DNA of 64,000 nucleotides from Sipunculus nudus (GCA_026874595.1 CM049306.1:77278142-77342141), one strand, 5' to 3'. Positions 1 to 10,900 are shown, counted from the first letter of the stretch. Notes: a model not told the origin generated them from the letters alone. Numbers and translations: made by a program.

Positions 1-268
1 TCAAACCATGCAAGATTTCTTGAGATATTTAAGAATTTGTGTGACTTTCCCCAAAATTGGACCTTTTCAAGGTCAAGGACACTCTCCTAGTCAAGGTCAT
101 GACCTCATTTTATATAGGCGTCGTCCTTTAACCCATATCTATACATATACCAAGTTTGGTAAAGATCTGTGAAATATTTTTTTAGTTATCGCGCCAACAA
201 GATTTATATGCGGCGGCGGCGGGACCGGTATGAAAACATAGTATCCCCTGACTTTGTCTGGGGATACA
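1..268 (+). repeat. End of a dispersed repeat with a terminal hairpin
   Basis: The left edge carries the end of a repeat with AGGTCA-type motifs (TCAAGGTCAAGG, CAAGGTCATGACCTC), a CGGCGGCGGCGG stretch near 212-222, and a terminal hairpin at about 242-267 with stem GTATCCCC / GGGGATAC. The same plan (body, short-period repeat, hairpin, A-rich end) occurs in other repeats in this window. It lies downstream of the last visible KMT2E exon, so it is presumably intronic. The family name is unknown and the start is off the window. Confidence 0.5.
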
Positions 269-514
269 ACAAGTAAATTCATGGAATTTATGTCCCCTTC
301 TTCCGCCTCTTGTCATTTTAGCTTCCTGTGATCTTCATGCTTGCCTTCTCAATATGTTTTAGTATTATTTCCCCTGAAGATGTCTCCACATGTCATATTG
401 CCTGTGTTTTAGTTAAAAGCAGGTTTATAAACTTCTTACCCATGCCAGACAGCTAGAGATACACTTGTGTATACATGTAAGTTTTTTAAATATATCTCAT
501 TCAAGAAAACTCAC

Positions 515-598
515 TTCTGATTCTGTAGATCAAGTCGCCTCCTTTTCCTAGCTACAGGGCAACTGGCTCTTGCACAAGGACAGTCCACTAATTTTTTA
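515..598 (-). CDS. KMT2E: KMT2E-like exon: post-SET cysteine segment (last exon visible)
   Basis: Read on the minus strand, a pyrimidine-rich TTTCAG acceptor precedes 598 and a GTGAGT donor follows 515. The exon finishes the codon begun in the previous exon and encodes a segment containing CKKLVDCPCARASCPV. This corresponds to the CKYKVDCACLKENPECPV end of the SET region in human KMT2E. A nearer AG at the TTAG just inside the exon would break the frame, so the upstream CAG is chosen. The 84-nt exon ends in phase 2, so the gene continues beyond the left edge of the window. The low-complexity C-terminal two thirds of the protein are not seen. Confidence 0.85.
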
Positions 599-1074
599 CT
601 GAAAGTAAAATGTTTTAAACATTAGAATATCCAGGTCAAGCACCAGTCAAAGACAAAATCTGTATGTTTATTACATTCTTTGTTAAATGATGGCTACACC
701 AAAACTTAAAGATCTATAAAAACTTGCTTGCTACATAAGTGGAGAGATTCAACACCTCTAAAATAAAAACAAATGCAACCTCTGTTTATCAGATGTGTAA
801 ATATACAACTTAAGGTAAATGAAATGAACTTTGAAATGCAAACAAATTTGGTGCTCACTGGTAAGTTATATAATTTCTTCGGCACACAGTAAAACCTGCA
901 CAGGAATCAATATTCATTTTAAAACTCATTCTTCAATATGCACCTTTTTCTCCTCACACGTTGCCTGAAAGGTCAAATATATATCAAACTAGGAACCAGG
1001 CTATTTCAGGGATCATAGGTAACAGATAGAAGAAGTAAAATTATTAAGAAAAAAGTTAATTCTTAATCACTCAC
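599..1074 (-). other. KMT2E intron
   Basis: This is a short AT-rich intron with a GTGAGT donor next to 1074 and a TTTCAG acceptor next to 599. I see no repeat or RNA gene in it. Confidence 0.75.
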
Positions 1075-1184
1075 CATGTGTGCAAATTGAAGTCAAAGGG
1101 TATGGTCACTTCCGCACCTTTAGGAATACTCTTGGAAGAGTAAATGAAGAAAAACAACTTCCCATTCTCCAATACATGCCGCAC
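1075..1184 (-). CDS. KMT2E: KMT2E-like exon: second half of SET domain
   Basis: The exon encodes VRHVLENGKLFFFIYSSK, then SIPKGAEVTIPFDFN. It aligns by eye with human KMT2E [35 protein letters not shown]. Its 110 nt start in phase 0 and end in phase 2, which matches the flanking exons exactly. The acceptor is TTGTAG and the donor GTGAGTGA. The segment that carries a catalytic tyrosine in active SET enzymes reads FDFN here, as in the KMT2E/SETD5 branch. This supports a non-catalytic or very weakly catalytic SET fold. Confidence 0.92.
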
Positions 1185-1719
1185 CTACAATGCATTACAA
1201 TATTGTTAATCATACCATGAAAGCCACAACTTTTACCTTAACTTACCATCCTCCCCCAAATCAAAACATCTAACAAACCAAAGTGATATACAGAATGCAT
1301 TCAATGACAGTTTCATTCAAGATTTCACTTTGCTGGATTTATAGACTATGTATATTTTCAACTGTCATCATTTAATACACAGGATATCTGAACACTACCA
1401 CAAGCTTTCTGTATTGCTATTTAATCAAATTCAACACTACTTGCCTCAGACAAGATCTACTCCAAATCCAGAATCATATTGGATCTATATACCTTAATTA
1501 GATGTTTATTATCTCTCATGAGGAAAAAAGAATCATTTAAGGCCAATTATTAAGATTTTGACAGTACCAGAAAACAAAGGACAAATCCAATATTATGATT
1601 GAAAAATACAATTATCTGCTAATAAACATGGCTAGGTTATCTTAAAATGTCTGTAGATAAAAAGGTGGTTTGTTTGTGAAAGTGAAGAAAACTGAATCAT
1701 GACATAATATTTTGTTTAC
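1185..1719 (-). other. KMT2E intron
   Basis: The intron runs from GTAAAC next to 1719 to TTGTAG next to 1185. It is AT-rich without recognisable repeats. Confidence 0.75.
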
Positions 1720-1938
1720 CTCAGCATTTGGGCAGCAAGATCTTCGAATATATCTGGCATCATTGCCATAAACACGGGCATCCACACACAACTGCAGGTC
1801 ATCAAACTTTGTGTAGTAGAGGATAAAAGGTAGTGGGTCTGTGCCATTCTCCTTGTCAATCTGATCCCGCAGTTTGACATGGCCCCGATATTCCACAATA
1901 CCCTGATTACTGCTCAAGTCTTCTGAGGCTTCCAAACC
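1720..1938 (-). CDS. KMT2E: KMT2E-like exon: first half of SET domain
   Basis: The exon encodes 73 residues in phase 0, beginning GLEASEDLSSNQGIVEYRG and ending DARYIRRSCCPNAE. Landmarks are the IVEYRG opening of the SET fold, PFILYYTKFDDLQLCVDAR, and RRSCCPNAE where active SET proteins have NHSCxPN. Human KMT2E reads IIEYRG, PFVLFYSKFHGLEMCVDAR and RRSCTPNAE at these places. The Asn-His of the cofactor-binding motif is replaced by Arg-Arg, a family trait rather than local damage. The acceptor is TTGACAG and the donor GTAAAC. Confidence 0.95.
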
Positions 1939-2317
1939 CTGTCAAGAGAGACAACCATGTACATCTCATTATAACCTCCTCTTAATATCAACTACTTACT
2001 TATGTGATAAAAAGTTAAATGACATAATATGATATCCTTATAGTCTGTAGTCCCCCCAGGCTTTAAAGCTATTCAAGGAATGACAATAATGTACAAATCT
2101 CACCACAACTTCAGCTAAATATCCAATATTAACTAACAAGATAAGAGTTCATGACACAGAATAATCTTGTTTATTGTTTTACTTTCAAGAAGTCTAAAGA
2201 GGGAAATGCATTTAAACTTCAACAAGATCTTATAGTTTCTATCATATACACACATTCATTTTGGAAACAAATTCCTTTCTGCATAAGGAAAATGAGGACA
2301 AACATAACAAGAGCAGC

Positions 2318-3115
2318 ACAAATGGTGCATAATACGCCTGTGGCATATTTTGTGACCTCATAAAATATGTGTGAATTTGCCAATCATGTAATTCAGCTGA
2401 GAAACTGCTGGTTAATACTCATCATGAGTTATATGCAAATCCATAAGATTTTTGGTAAGCCAGAGTTGAGCCACCAAAGTGTGGTGACCTCTGACCTCAT
2501 TAGCCAGAGTTGAGCCACCAAAGTGTGGTGACCTCTGACCTCATTAAATATGCATGGATTTTGCTGGAAATAGAACTGTGGTGGGATATTATACCAAGTA
2601 ATATTTCTATTAATTTTATTAAAATCTATTATATAAATCCCTTGTGCCTTATCACAATGACACCATGAACTGACCTGTACAAAGCAGCCTGATTACCGCC
2701 GACCTCATTAAATTTGCGTGAATTTTACTGAGAATTTAATTGAGGTGAGAAACTCTATTGAGAAACTCATCTTGGTAAATAAGTATTAAGAGCGACCTCT
2801 GACCTCATTAAATATGCATGCATGGATTTTGCTGGAAAACGGACTTAGGCAATATATTTTATTAAAATTTCTTTTGAGTTTTATCAAAATCCTTCATATT
2901 CTTCATAAGTTATTGTGGCGACACCACAAAGTAGCCTGGTGACCTTTGACCTTATTAAATATGCGTGGATGTTGCCCATAATCAAACTCGGGCGAGAAAA
3001 TCTGTTGGTAAGTAGTTATGGTGAATTTTGTGAAAATCGCGGCAACACTAAAATTTAATGGACGGACAGTGGGTATACCATAATACTCCTGTGATGTGAC
3101 GGGCGAATAAAAAGA
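2318..3115 (+). repeat. Dispersed repeat family A, copy 1 (DR1-rich)
   Basis: This repeat is shared with 28,511-29,030 (same strand) and 61,441-62,213 (opposite strand). It starts near GTGCATAATACGCC and ends near GTGGGTATACCATAATACTCC plus an A-rich end. Internally it repeats a degenerate module of roughly 150-180 bp, marked by TGACCTCTGACCTCATTAAA followed by ATGCATGGATTTTGCTGG. Good AGGTCAnAGGTCA pairs lie at 2485-2497, 2529-2541 and 2940-2952. No coding capacity or clear inverted ends were found; the class is unknown. Confidence 0.75.
2459..2546 (+). repeat. 44-bp tandem duplication inside family A copy 1
   Basis: Two adjacent 44-bp copies beginning GCCAGAGTTGAGCCACC appear identical by eye. 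The identity implies a recent duplication inside an otherwise old repeat. Confidence 0.9.
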
Positions 3116-3305
3116 TGCATAACCACCATGAGATTGCCCATGTCCAGTTGAATTATCTGTGTGTCAATTTAAATGGTCTGTGTGCATACAATGGTTGACA
3201 ATGACACTGGTAGCGCAGCAATTACTAGAATTTCCTGCACATATAAATGTTGCAAACAGACCTGTGCAAAACTGTGTTTTAGGAGTTTTAAGAGGAGAGA
3301 ATTAC

Positions 3306-3386
3306 CTTAGCATTGGCACTGATCTGTGCCACAGTACACAGCTGATCCAGCAGCTTGGCTGATGATTTGGACTCCCCCACATGACT
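3306..3386 (-). CDS. KMT2E: KMT2E-like exon: linker between PHD and SET
   Basis: The 81-nt phase-0 exon encodes SHVGESKSSAKLLDQLCT and ends VAQISANAK. The acceptor is GATGCAG and the donor GTAATTCT. It joins in frame to the SET exon that starts GLEASEDL. This linker is poorly conserved, so support comes from splice sites, phase and position rather than similarity. Confidence 0.8.
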
Positions 3387-3888
3387 CTGCATCAAACATC
3401 ATAACAAACACTGTTACTTTATATAATCATGACATGTAGATTAGTTCAGCATGAGCATTTTGGGAAAAGTTCTTGAACAAATCAATTATGGTTAGCATTT
3501 CAAGTCTCTTACAACATCACAATCAAAATTTCTTTTTACAAATATGCCTACAAGACAAATTTATATGTGAAAAAGTAACATGTTCATAATATGTTTACAA
3601 AATATACACAAAATTGGCAATTTACAATATTGTGTAAATAGAAAACTGACTTTTATAAACATTAATGACATCTCAACCATCCAATCAGGTGATAACTATA
3701 AACTGGTTGATAGAACAGCACATGAAATAGCATAAACTGGATAGGGTAGAGCATATTTACTATAAATGGGGTTCTAGCGACTCTAGTTTGTTGTCCACAG
3801 TTAAAGTTAAAGGTATATTCAAGCACAGACGCATATACAAATATAACCTGTTGTCATTAGAATGTAAAAGAGCTGTATATAAACTCAC
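3387..3888 (-). other. KMT2E intron
   Basis: A short AT-rich intron with a GTGAGTTT donor and a GATGCAG acceptor. No other feature was seen. Confidence 0.75.
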
Positions 3889-4032
3889 ATGAGCACCATT
3901 GGTCTTCCTGGATGCCAAGATATTTTGCACATTTGGACTATACCTATTATTATAGGCCTCTTCGTATTTTTCTACAATGTTGTTGGGAGGTACAGTATTT
4001 TGGCTGGCTGGTGCAGAATTTGAACGGTTGCC
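3889..4032 (-). CDS. KMT2E: KMT2E-like exon: conserved YEEAYNN helix of the linker
   Basis: The 144-nt phase-0 exon encodes 48 residues including NNIVEKYEEAYNNRYSPNVQ. This corresponds to WMDRYEEANNNQYSEGVQ in human KMT2E. The acceptor is TTATTTCAG and the donor GTGAGTTT. The short match in the right order between PHD and SET adds support for a KMT2E-like protein. Confidence 0.9.
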
Positions 4033-4407
4033 CTGAAATAATGATAAGAGATTTGAAATACACAGCAAATCAAAGCATAATTGTCATTTTTTGTGTAAGT
4101 TAACAATTAATTACTAAATATTTTTCTAAGGACAAACAGCCAAGAATATAAGCACTGTGAGACTGCTGTGCAAGTATGTGACAATATGCTGACTGTACAA
4201 ACTTTTACAAACAATTACCCATAGTCATGGATAGTTAGTTGTGATTCTGACATATTTAAACTGCTCAATAGATACTGTTAACTGATCAGAAACTATCTAC
4301 TTGGGGATAAAAAATTATATGCAACAATTACTGACAACATAAATGTTTGTTAGGATCAATGGCTATTGGTTTGGTTAAACTGAGTCCTAATAATAATTTA
4401 ATTTTAC
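4033..4407 (-). other. KMT2E intron
   Basis: A small AT-rich intron with a GTAAAATT donor and a TTATTTCAG acceptor. Nothing else was recognised. Confidence 0.7.
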
Positions 4408-4458
4408 CTTTAAGGCTCTCACCACTGGCTTTTTAGGGGTTAGTTCTTTCTTCAAAAG
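4408..4458 (-). CDS. KMT2E: KMT2E-like micro-exon (17 codons)
   Basis: The 51-nt phase-0 exon encodes LLKKELTPKKPVVRALK, a basic segment. It lies between a TTATTACAG acceptor and a GTAAAATT donor. Both neighbours begin or end in phase 0, so it could be skipped without a frame change. Support comes from splice consensus, frame and composition. Confidence 0.75.
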
Positions 4459-4728
4459 CTGTAATAATAAAATGCTTGTTCAGTACACTAGTTCTGACTG
4501 ATAATTTCATTTGTGGTGATACATAGTCTTAAATTACTTTCTTCAGACACAGAAGCCATTAGTGGCAAGAACAACCATAAACTTGTACTTAATCTGTCTG
4601 GGATGAGTACTGTCCCTTAAAATATGGCATGAATAAGTGATTGTCACTGTATCTGACCTGCACCTATCTATCTTACATGACTTGATGACCAACAATTACA
4701 GATTTACAGTATTCTTAAAGTCTAATAC

Positions 4729-4886
4729 CTTTCTGTTTTCTTTCTGGATAGGGGATGTTTTCTTTTCTCTTTTTAATAAATTTCTCTTCTTGAAACGCTC
4801 TAGGTCACGCACTGCCATTTTTGTTTTCTTTCCCTTTTTCAAAGCACCTTGCTTGGTTTCTGTCTCACTTTCTGTAGAGCTCCCAA
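4729..4886 (-). CDS. KMT2E: KMT2E-like exon: Ser/Thr-Glu then Lys/Arg-rich linker
   Basis: The 158-nt exon enters in phase 1 and leaves in phase 0. It encodes GSSTESETETK followed by a strongly basic stretch ending EKKTSPIQKENRK. Human KMT2E also follows its PHD finger with a Ser/Thr/Glu run and basic clusters. The acceptor is TTTTCAG and the donor GTATTAGA. A nuclear-localisation role for the basic run is plausible but inferred. Confidence 0.85.
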
Positions 4887-5959
4887 CTGAAAAGTAAAAA
4901 AAGAGTTATTGAAATAGATGAAACATGAACAAATGGTTGGTTCACAGGAAAACATAATTAGTGAATTGATTCCTGGTGAACACAGATGTTTGTGAAGTTT
5001 TTGACATTTAATATATGTGGCTGTTGTAACAATGAGACAAAAATATACTGTACTATTTAAAAGTAAGCACTGATTTATATCAGATGTTAAGATATGGCAT
5101 CTGATCAGTAATATAAGAGATCTAGTGCAAACAGAAAAATGCTTATAGAAAGGAAAAAAATTTGAAATTGATTTTGCACTCAGGGGGACCTAAGTTGGTA
5201 AATGCACAACAATTTTTTTATCCAAATATAAAAATAGAAATTAGAATATGGGTAGTCGACAAGCGACTACGTGTATCTGCCAAAATCAGAGTAGGACGGG
5301 TTAAGTGAGGCATGGATTGATAGGCAAGGGGAAATAGATTTACATGTTTTACATATAAGAATGGATGTCTGCCAAGTAAACATGGTTGTAGGTGGCGCCA
5401 CCTGTTATTTGAACAAGACACTATCCAAGATGTATACACATGCAAAATTTCAGGTTGAAACGTCAAACCACTGCAGAGATATGAGTGATTTTATCGCTGA
5501 GCAGACAAACAGATGGACGCTCTGCAAAAATGGCTGAAGGTGGAGCCACCATTTTTGTGTATGTTATAGAGCTATCCAGGGGCTACATTTGTGTAAAGTT
5601 TTTTTCCTGATTGGTCAAACGAGTCCTGAGATATAAGCATAAATGTCTGCAGCGTGAACGTGAATGAAGCTGGTGCCACCTGTCATAAAATCAAGAAAGC
5701 TATCCAGGACGTATATGAGTGATTTTAACCCAAGGCAGACAAACAGATGGACGCTGTGCAAAAATGGCTTCGTTTTGGCGTAAACAATAATCCTATCAAC
5801 TACAATACAATTAACCCCTACAAAGCCTTAGAGTCCTAAAGGGGGAGGCTTAATTAGAGAATTCCAACCACTTTGCCAAACATTGTTTTAATTTTATCTC
5901 AAAGTGCCCCTTTTAATCTTCCATGTAAACCTTCACATGTTGAACAGACTATAACTCAC
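4887..5959 (-). other. KMT2E intron with a repeat
   Basis: The intron separates the end of the PHD exon from the basic linker exon. Its middle holds the repeat listed at 5240-5790; the rest is AT-rich. Confidence 0.7.
5240..5790 (+). repeat. Dispersed repeat with two internal copies
   Basis: Two diverged internal copies carry the same landmarks: GGTGGCGCCACCTG or GGTGCCACCTG, then CTATCCAGGA, then GCAGACAAACAGATGGACGC followed by TGCAAAAATGGCT. The landmark GCAGACAAACAGATGGACGC occurs near 5501 and 5733. GGTGGCGCCACC recurs at about 39,632 in another repeat. No coding region was seen. Confidence 0.6.
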
Positions 5960-6099
5960 CACTAAGTTCCTCTCTTTTCCTAGTCTGTATGAGTATGGCA
6001 CGATTCTTATCAACTTTACGAGGCTCACATAGCTCACAACGGTAGGTGTCAGGGATGTTGGCCCTATCCACTCCCATGCAGTCCACATGTTGCCAGACA
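5960..6099 (-). CDS. KMT2E: KMT2E-like exon: C-terminal half of PHD finger
   Basis: The exon encodes [20 protein letters not shown], then [20 protein letters not shown] and KREELS. It supplies the conserved Trp of the methyl-lysine cage (VWQH), the His-x2-Cys ligand pair and the final Cys-x2-Cys of a C4HC3 finger. Human KMT2E reads [20 protein letters not shown], then CERCQPR. The 140 nt start in phase 2 and end in phase 1. The acceptor is TTATTTCAG and the donor GTGAGTTA. Confidence 0.96.
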
Positions 6100-6484
6100 C
6101 TGAAATAAGATGATTTATTAACTGTGATTTCTTCTTATTCTAGTAATGAAGACAATACAATGTATTATAAAGTTCATAGTGGCAACATATTTATCCAATC
6201 TAATAAATAATCATGATCATTAATATGCTTGATGCAAATAAAGGGTTCTCGTTAATCCTTAAAACAAATGAAGGGTTGACCCTTTCAGTTACTTATTTAC
6301 TTATTAATACCCATCGTTCAAGATCATCAAGTCAATCATATTGCTTCAGTATCCATAATACATTTTTGTGTCCATATTATATACCGAATTTTCATTGGCA
6401 TCATCATGCCTCTCTAAACCTCCACGTTCTAGCTCATTATAGTACAAATGCTTGGTTTTTTTGCAGAATAAAATAAGGACATAC
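6100..6484 (-). other. KMT2E intron inside the PHD finger
   Basis: The intron interrupts the codon just after CCDKC. The donor is GTATGTCC and the acceptor TTATTTCAG. No repeat was recognised. Confidence 0.8.
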
Positions 6485-6720
6485 CCGCACTTGTCACAGC
6501 AGATCATGTAACCATCATCATGCTGAAAATTGCATATGCAGCGTGTAATGCTGTCGTCAACTGGCTCACTTGGTGGTGGTACCTCTGGGAAGGTTTCAGT
6601 GGTGGTCACAACAGCAGTGCTACCCAGATCCTCTACCTCTATGTGGCCATTAAGCTTGGTAACCAGCGGCGGTGGCGAGGCCGGAGGGGTGGGTGGTGGC
6701 GGTGCCCCGTAGTTATGGTC
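6485..6720 (-). CDS. KMT2E: KMT2E-like exon: proline-rich segment and first half of PHD finger
   Basis: The exon starts DHNYGAPPPPTPPASPPP, which is nearly the human KMT2E DHNYGARPPPTPPASPPP. It ends [20 protein letters not shown], against human [20 protein letters not shown]. It gives the first four zinc-binding cysteines plus the DDGYM residues that line the H3K4me3 pocket in the human PHD finger. PHD begins at about residue 119 of the assembled product, close to its position in the human protein. SETD5, the paralogue, lacks a PHD finger, so this is the KMT2E type. The acceptor is TTTTACAG and the exon ends in phase 2. Confidence 0.97.
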
Positions 6721-7405
6721 CTGTAAAACAGATTTAGTAATTGTAACAGTATTGTTCAACACAAGATTCTTATTTATGTTTCTGTCCCTAAGCAAAAGTA
6801 TGTAATTAAAATTCAGTGTACAAAATATGGAATGGTATATCACCTTGGACAATAAGCATATTTTTTTCATACATAGAAATGACACTACAGGCCACAGGAC
6901 AATATTTACAGATCTGCTGCTTGTAGTTAAAACTGGGTACATGATTTAAATGGTTATACCTTGATATTCTTAAAGAATATGTAAAAAGGTATATAATTAA
7001 GTATTGTCTCACTTCATTATTACTACCATTACATCATGTACATAAAAAATCATTGCTTTAACAACAGCAACTGCTGGTGGTACACCAGTCTTAACTTAAA
7101 TCATTGATATGGCTGCATTATGTATTTTTGAAAGATTTTATTATTCAGAAGAATGCAATGAATATACTGTGATAAGAAAACAAGTATACAAACAGTGTAT
7201 CGAAAGGATTTTGGTGCAAGCTTAGGGATTGCCCATTCCCATGTAATACAGACAGATATTAATTTACAGTAATGACAAAGCTGGAATAGCATATAATGAG
7301 TTATATGCGGATTGTCAATTAGAATTATACTGTATGTGTTGGCAGTGGTGTGAAGTTGGTGGATGTGATATAGTGGAATAAATTTTTTTTTGGTAATGAG
7401 ATAGT

Positions 7406-7423
7406 GGGGGGGGGGGGGGGGGG
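7406..7423 (+). repeat. Poly-G tract (18 G)
   Basis: An uninterrupted run of 18 G in intronic DNA. It is likely length-variable and prone to assembly error. Confidence 0.95.
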
Positions 7424-7669
7424 AATGAGGTCAGATATGTGATGTCTTGTTGCAATGTTTGACTGATTATATTCACCAGTTCGTTTATGAATATACTATT
7501 TTATCATATTTTGAAAAAAATTGTCTCAGCAATGAATAATGAGACTTGTCAGAAAATTTTGATATTATATTTTTTTTTATTCATTTCAGCATCACCAAAC
7601 AGCACAGTTTGAACAGGTAAGTTTGGTGGTAGGTACTTATCCCTACAGGTGGAGTATAAAGGACATTAC

Positions 7670-7960
7670 AAGAAGAAGTGATTTTTGTCCCCAAATGGAT
7701 GTCTGCTCTGACAGCACTTGGTTTCATATATATGGCAGAGAAATTTATAGTAATTAAGGTTTCTGCATCTCATCCTATGTCGAGCCTGGGTTATCTCAGA
7801 TGTTCTTGTGCCAGTGTTAAAATATTTTTGCTTTGACGTTTCCAAGGATATTCCTTTAAGTGTGCTGGGTGATAATATATTTCTTTTTTTTTCTGTATCA
7901 AGTGCATTCCACAGCCTGATGGTTCTAATGTATGTATCTAATGCATAATGTATGGCTCAT
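7670..7960 (-). mobile_element. LINE (non-LTR retrotransposon) ORF2 C-terminal remnant
   Basis: On the minus strand an open stretch without an early ATG reads YIRTIRLWNALDTEKK, later ITQARHRMRCRNLNYYKFLC, and ends HPFGDKNHFFL then stop. The pattern resembles the tail of many LINE ORF2 proteins: an RLWNALP-type motif, an ARHRMRCxxLN segment and a cysteine/histidine-containing end. The stretch of roughly 90 codons is uninterrupted, but the reverse transcriptase core was not found intact upstream (8.0-9.2 kb). The clade is not assigned. Confidence 0.65.
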
Positions 7961-10900
7961 ATAATCAACCTTGGGGTCACAGAACTGCACAAAATGTTTT
8001 AATTTGTTCATACAAAATTATCTAGCATACAAATGAAGTAATTGAGTAAATTTACGACCATTACTTGTATGTATGTGTCGTTGGTATCAGGAATTTAACA
8101 TGATGATCAGATCAGCACTGTACTTGTGCCCCATCATGGTGGTAATTGTGCGAGCTGCCCAAATCTAGGTCTACAGGATGAGTTCACAGAGTGTAAATGC
8201 TACAGCTTTCCCAATTTCTCTTTTTTCTATCCCACCCAACCTAGCTGAGGAAAGCTGTTATCACCAGATGTTAATGGTTTTGTTGTCATTAGGTAGGGGT
8301 ATTCACAAAGCTGTCAGTGTCTTGACATAAAATCATGAAAACCGATAGGACTGGCCTCTGCAGCTGAAGAACATTGAAGTTGAGTATTATCCTGACCCAG
8401 GTACTGATCAACAATAATTATTTCAACGCAGCACCACCAAGTCTCCCTAATTATGGCACCCCATCATTCCTTGAAGGAACACTCATGACACTGAGAGGTT
8501 CTTTGGTCAACTGGTTGATATAATACCAAATTCCTGATCAGAATTCACCTTAGCCTAATCCCCATCAGGAATTGCCCCAGTTCATTAATTGATTGTTCAA
8601 GGTTGGGACGTGGGCCTTGACACGCTCATCACAACAGCAATAAAGGATTTGAAACCATCTATATAACTGGTCTGTAAAGTTTTGTTACATTTTTTAAATG
8701 TACAAGAGTTCAAATTGTTTTAATGATTGAACAATCTAAATTATTAATAGCTGATAAAATATACTATTGGCAAAGCCTTAAAGCAATGAGTATGCCTGCC
8801 CCAAAGATGATGGCAATGACACTCTTACCTGGTCACATCTTGTTAAAGGCTTAACATTAAAATTCAGGATGTTTGTATCTGAATTAGTCTCTTTCCACTC
8901 TTATCTCATCCTCAAGAGTTTAACAAGGTTGTACATGAAGCTGTATCACTGACAGCTCTGCTATTCATTCCACGGTAACTGTGTAACATGTGATGGGTGA
9001 CACATGAAATGTTCTACCACTAATCTAATCAAGTTAACTTCCCTAGCATGACCAGTAGAAACACCTGATGTACATGGTCACATTCATCCCCTGTATGGAG
9101 AATATTCTGTCTCTAGAACCTAAGAAACTATGCCTTGGGTCACACAAGTGAACTGGTTGGAAGCATTAATGAAACCACACTAACACTGCTTTAATATTGT
9201 AGGCTGCACACAAAAAAAATCAATGAATACACTAACATCCTGGAATCAATCTCATAAATTGTGATACACAAAGTCAGACATTCCACACTTCATCAATGAA
9301 GAAAACTTTACTGGCAAATCCAGTAGGAATGCTTTTGTCTGTACAATTACATAAAATAAATGTCTAATGTCACTGATATTGTCTTTGTCATAACCTTAAA
9401 TGTGTGAATCCATGTAACACTTGACAGACTTGGCTAAAAAATACAACTGAAGTAAAGATTTGGATAAATGATAAACCTTGTCATAGAGGGCAAACTACCT
9501 ACTTGAGCTAAATTTTGATTCTACAAATCATGAAATAAGCTTAGCAAAACTAGTCAGCAAATGTGACTCTTAAAACCAAGATATTTTTTAAGGGCCTGTA
9601 ACATAACAGCATAAACTCCCAGAATGCAATGTTCAAGACAAATGTGGTTTGCTTTTGTATTGTGGTGATTTGGCACCAATCACATTTCTGTACACAGAAG
9701 GGCGTTAGGCAGAAACAAAATTCTGGGAGTCTCAAAAGTCTACAGATAAAAAGGAGGCAATTGTACATATTTATATAAGCATATAAATTGAGAATATATG
9801 TACCAGCATATGTGTGTGTGTGTCTCATTTTTATATAGTATATTAATAATGAATAAAAATTAAAACCTAAAAAAAATTGCATAATTTTTGGAATTAGCAA
9901 CTGTTTAACTGGTTCAGTGTTATAGTTCATATCAATTAAAGTTGGCGTTTCATCTTCAATAATATTCTTATATTATTCCTGCACTCCCATATATTGATGT
10001 CCTATATAATAAGATATATAAATACTGAATAAACTTATTCATAAACACATAATAATTGTTAATTGTTAATTTGAAAATTTATCACACTGAAACTAATTCT
10101 TATTGTCATGAACACTGAAATGGTCATCAAGACCATCAATGTGAAGTGAACTGTTAGTTTATCATTTGTAAGTGTTAAACCCCCTTTTATTGCTCACCGG
10201 GCAATTATAGCTCCAATTATCGCTCACAAGACTATCTATAAAACAAACTGAAACATTTATATGTGTTTAATCCATATGATCACAGAACAACTGTAAACTT
10301 TGTTATTTTCAGGGAATTAATGATTTATTATGAGATATGGGGTGTCAAATGTAGGTTGTCATGGTTGTCCATGGGCTGTCTCAGGTGACCTTCATCCATC
10401 CAAAACTGATCACAGCCCATCCAAGAGGTGAGACAACCCTCTACCTAATACACTGCTACACAGTTGTATGCTTTGAGATGGGGGTGACATAATTTTATGA
10501 TAAAAGCATAGCTACCAAAATCCCCTAACTGGTACAACCTTCAGCTCTCAGAAAAATAAAATGCTAGTAAACTAATATCTATTTCTAACACAGCTTTTTT
10601 TAAGGTAGTTGTCACAAAATACTGACGATCTGGAATGGCACTGTTGATCCTTGCAAAATAAAATACTAGTTCACAGCTGTGTAACCACTGAACAAAATTG
10701 TTAACTTGCCTAATGGAGTCAAAATTCATGTCTGTACCTAGGGCCAGTAGTCTCAAAGCAGCAGCATACACATTCAGTAAACATAAGCATGTGGAATGAG
10801 CATAAAACTTGTCCAAAAACTTAACAGTTGGCCCTAGTGTTACGGGGCTCCTATTGAGCTGTAGTTTTCATCCAATTTCAAACAGCATATCACCTGGTGT

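Larger units (their letters stand above)
1939..3305 (-). other. KMT2E intron carrying a dispersed repeat
   Basis: The intron lies between the linker exon and the first SET exon. Most of its upstream half is the dispersed repeat listed at 2318-3115. The remainder is AT-rich with nothing else recognised. Confidence 0.7.

Noticed and set aside
6346-6484. C-terminal extension of the PHD frame after CCDKC
   Set aside because: It is intron read-through; a GTATGTCC donor and the in-phase next exon at 5,960-6,099 restore a complete PHD finger.
9550-9930. 126-codon minus-strand open frame
   Set aside because: AT-rich with no domain or splice context; typical chance length for this composition.
10541-10816. 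91-codon minus-strand frame in KMT2E orientation
   Set aside because: Considered as an extra exon, but KMT2E joins in phase without it and no similarity is recognised.
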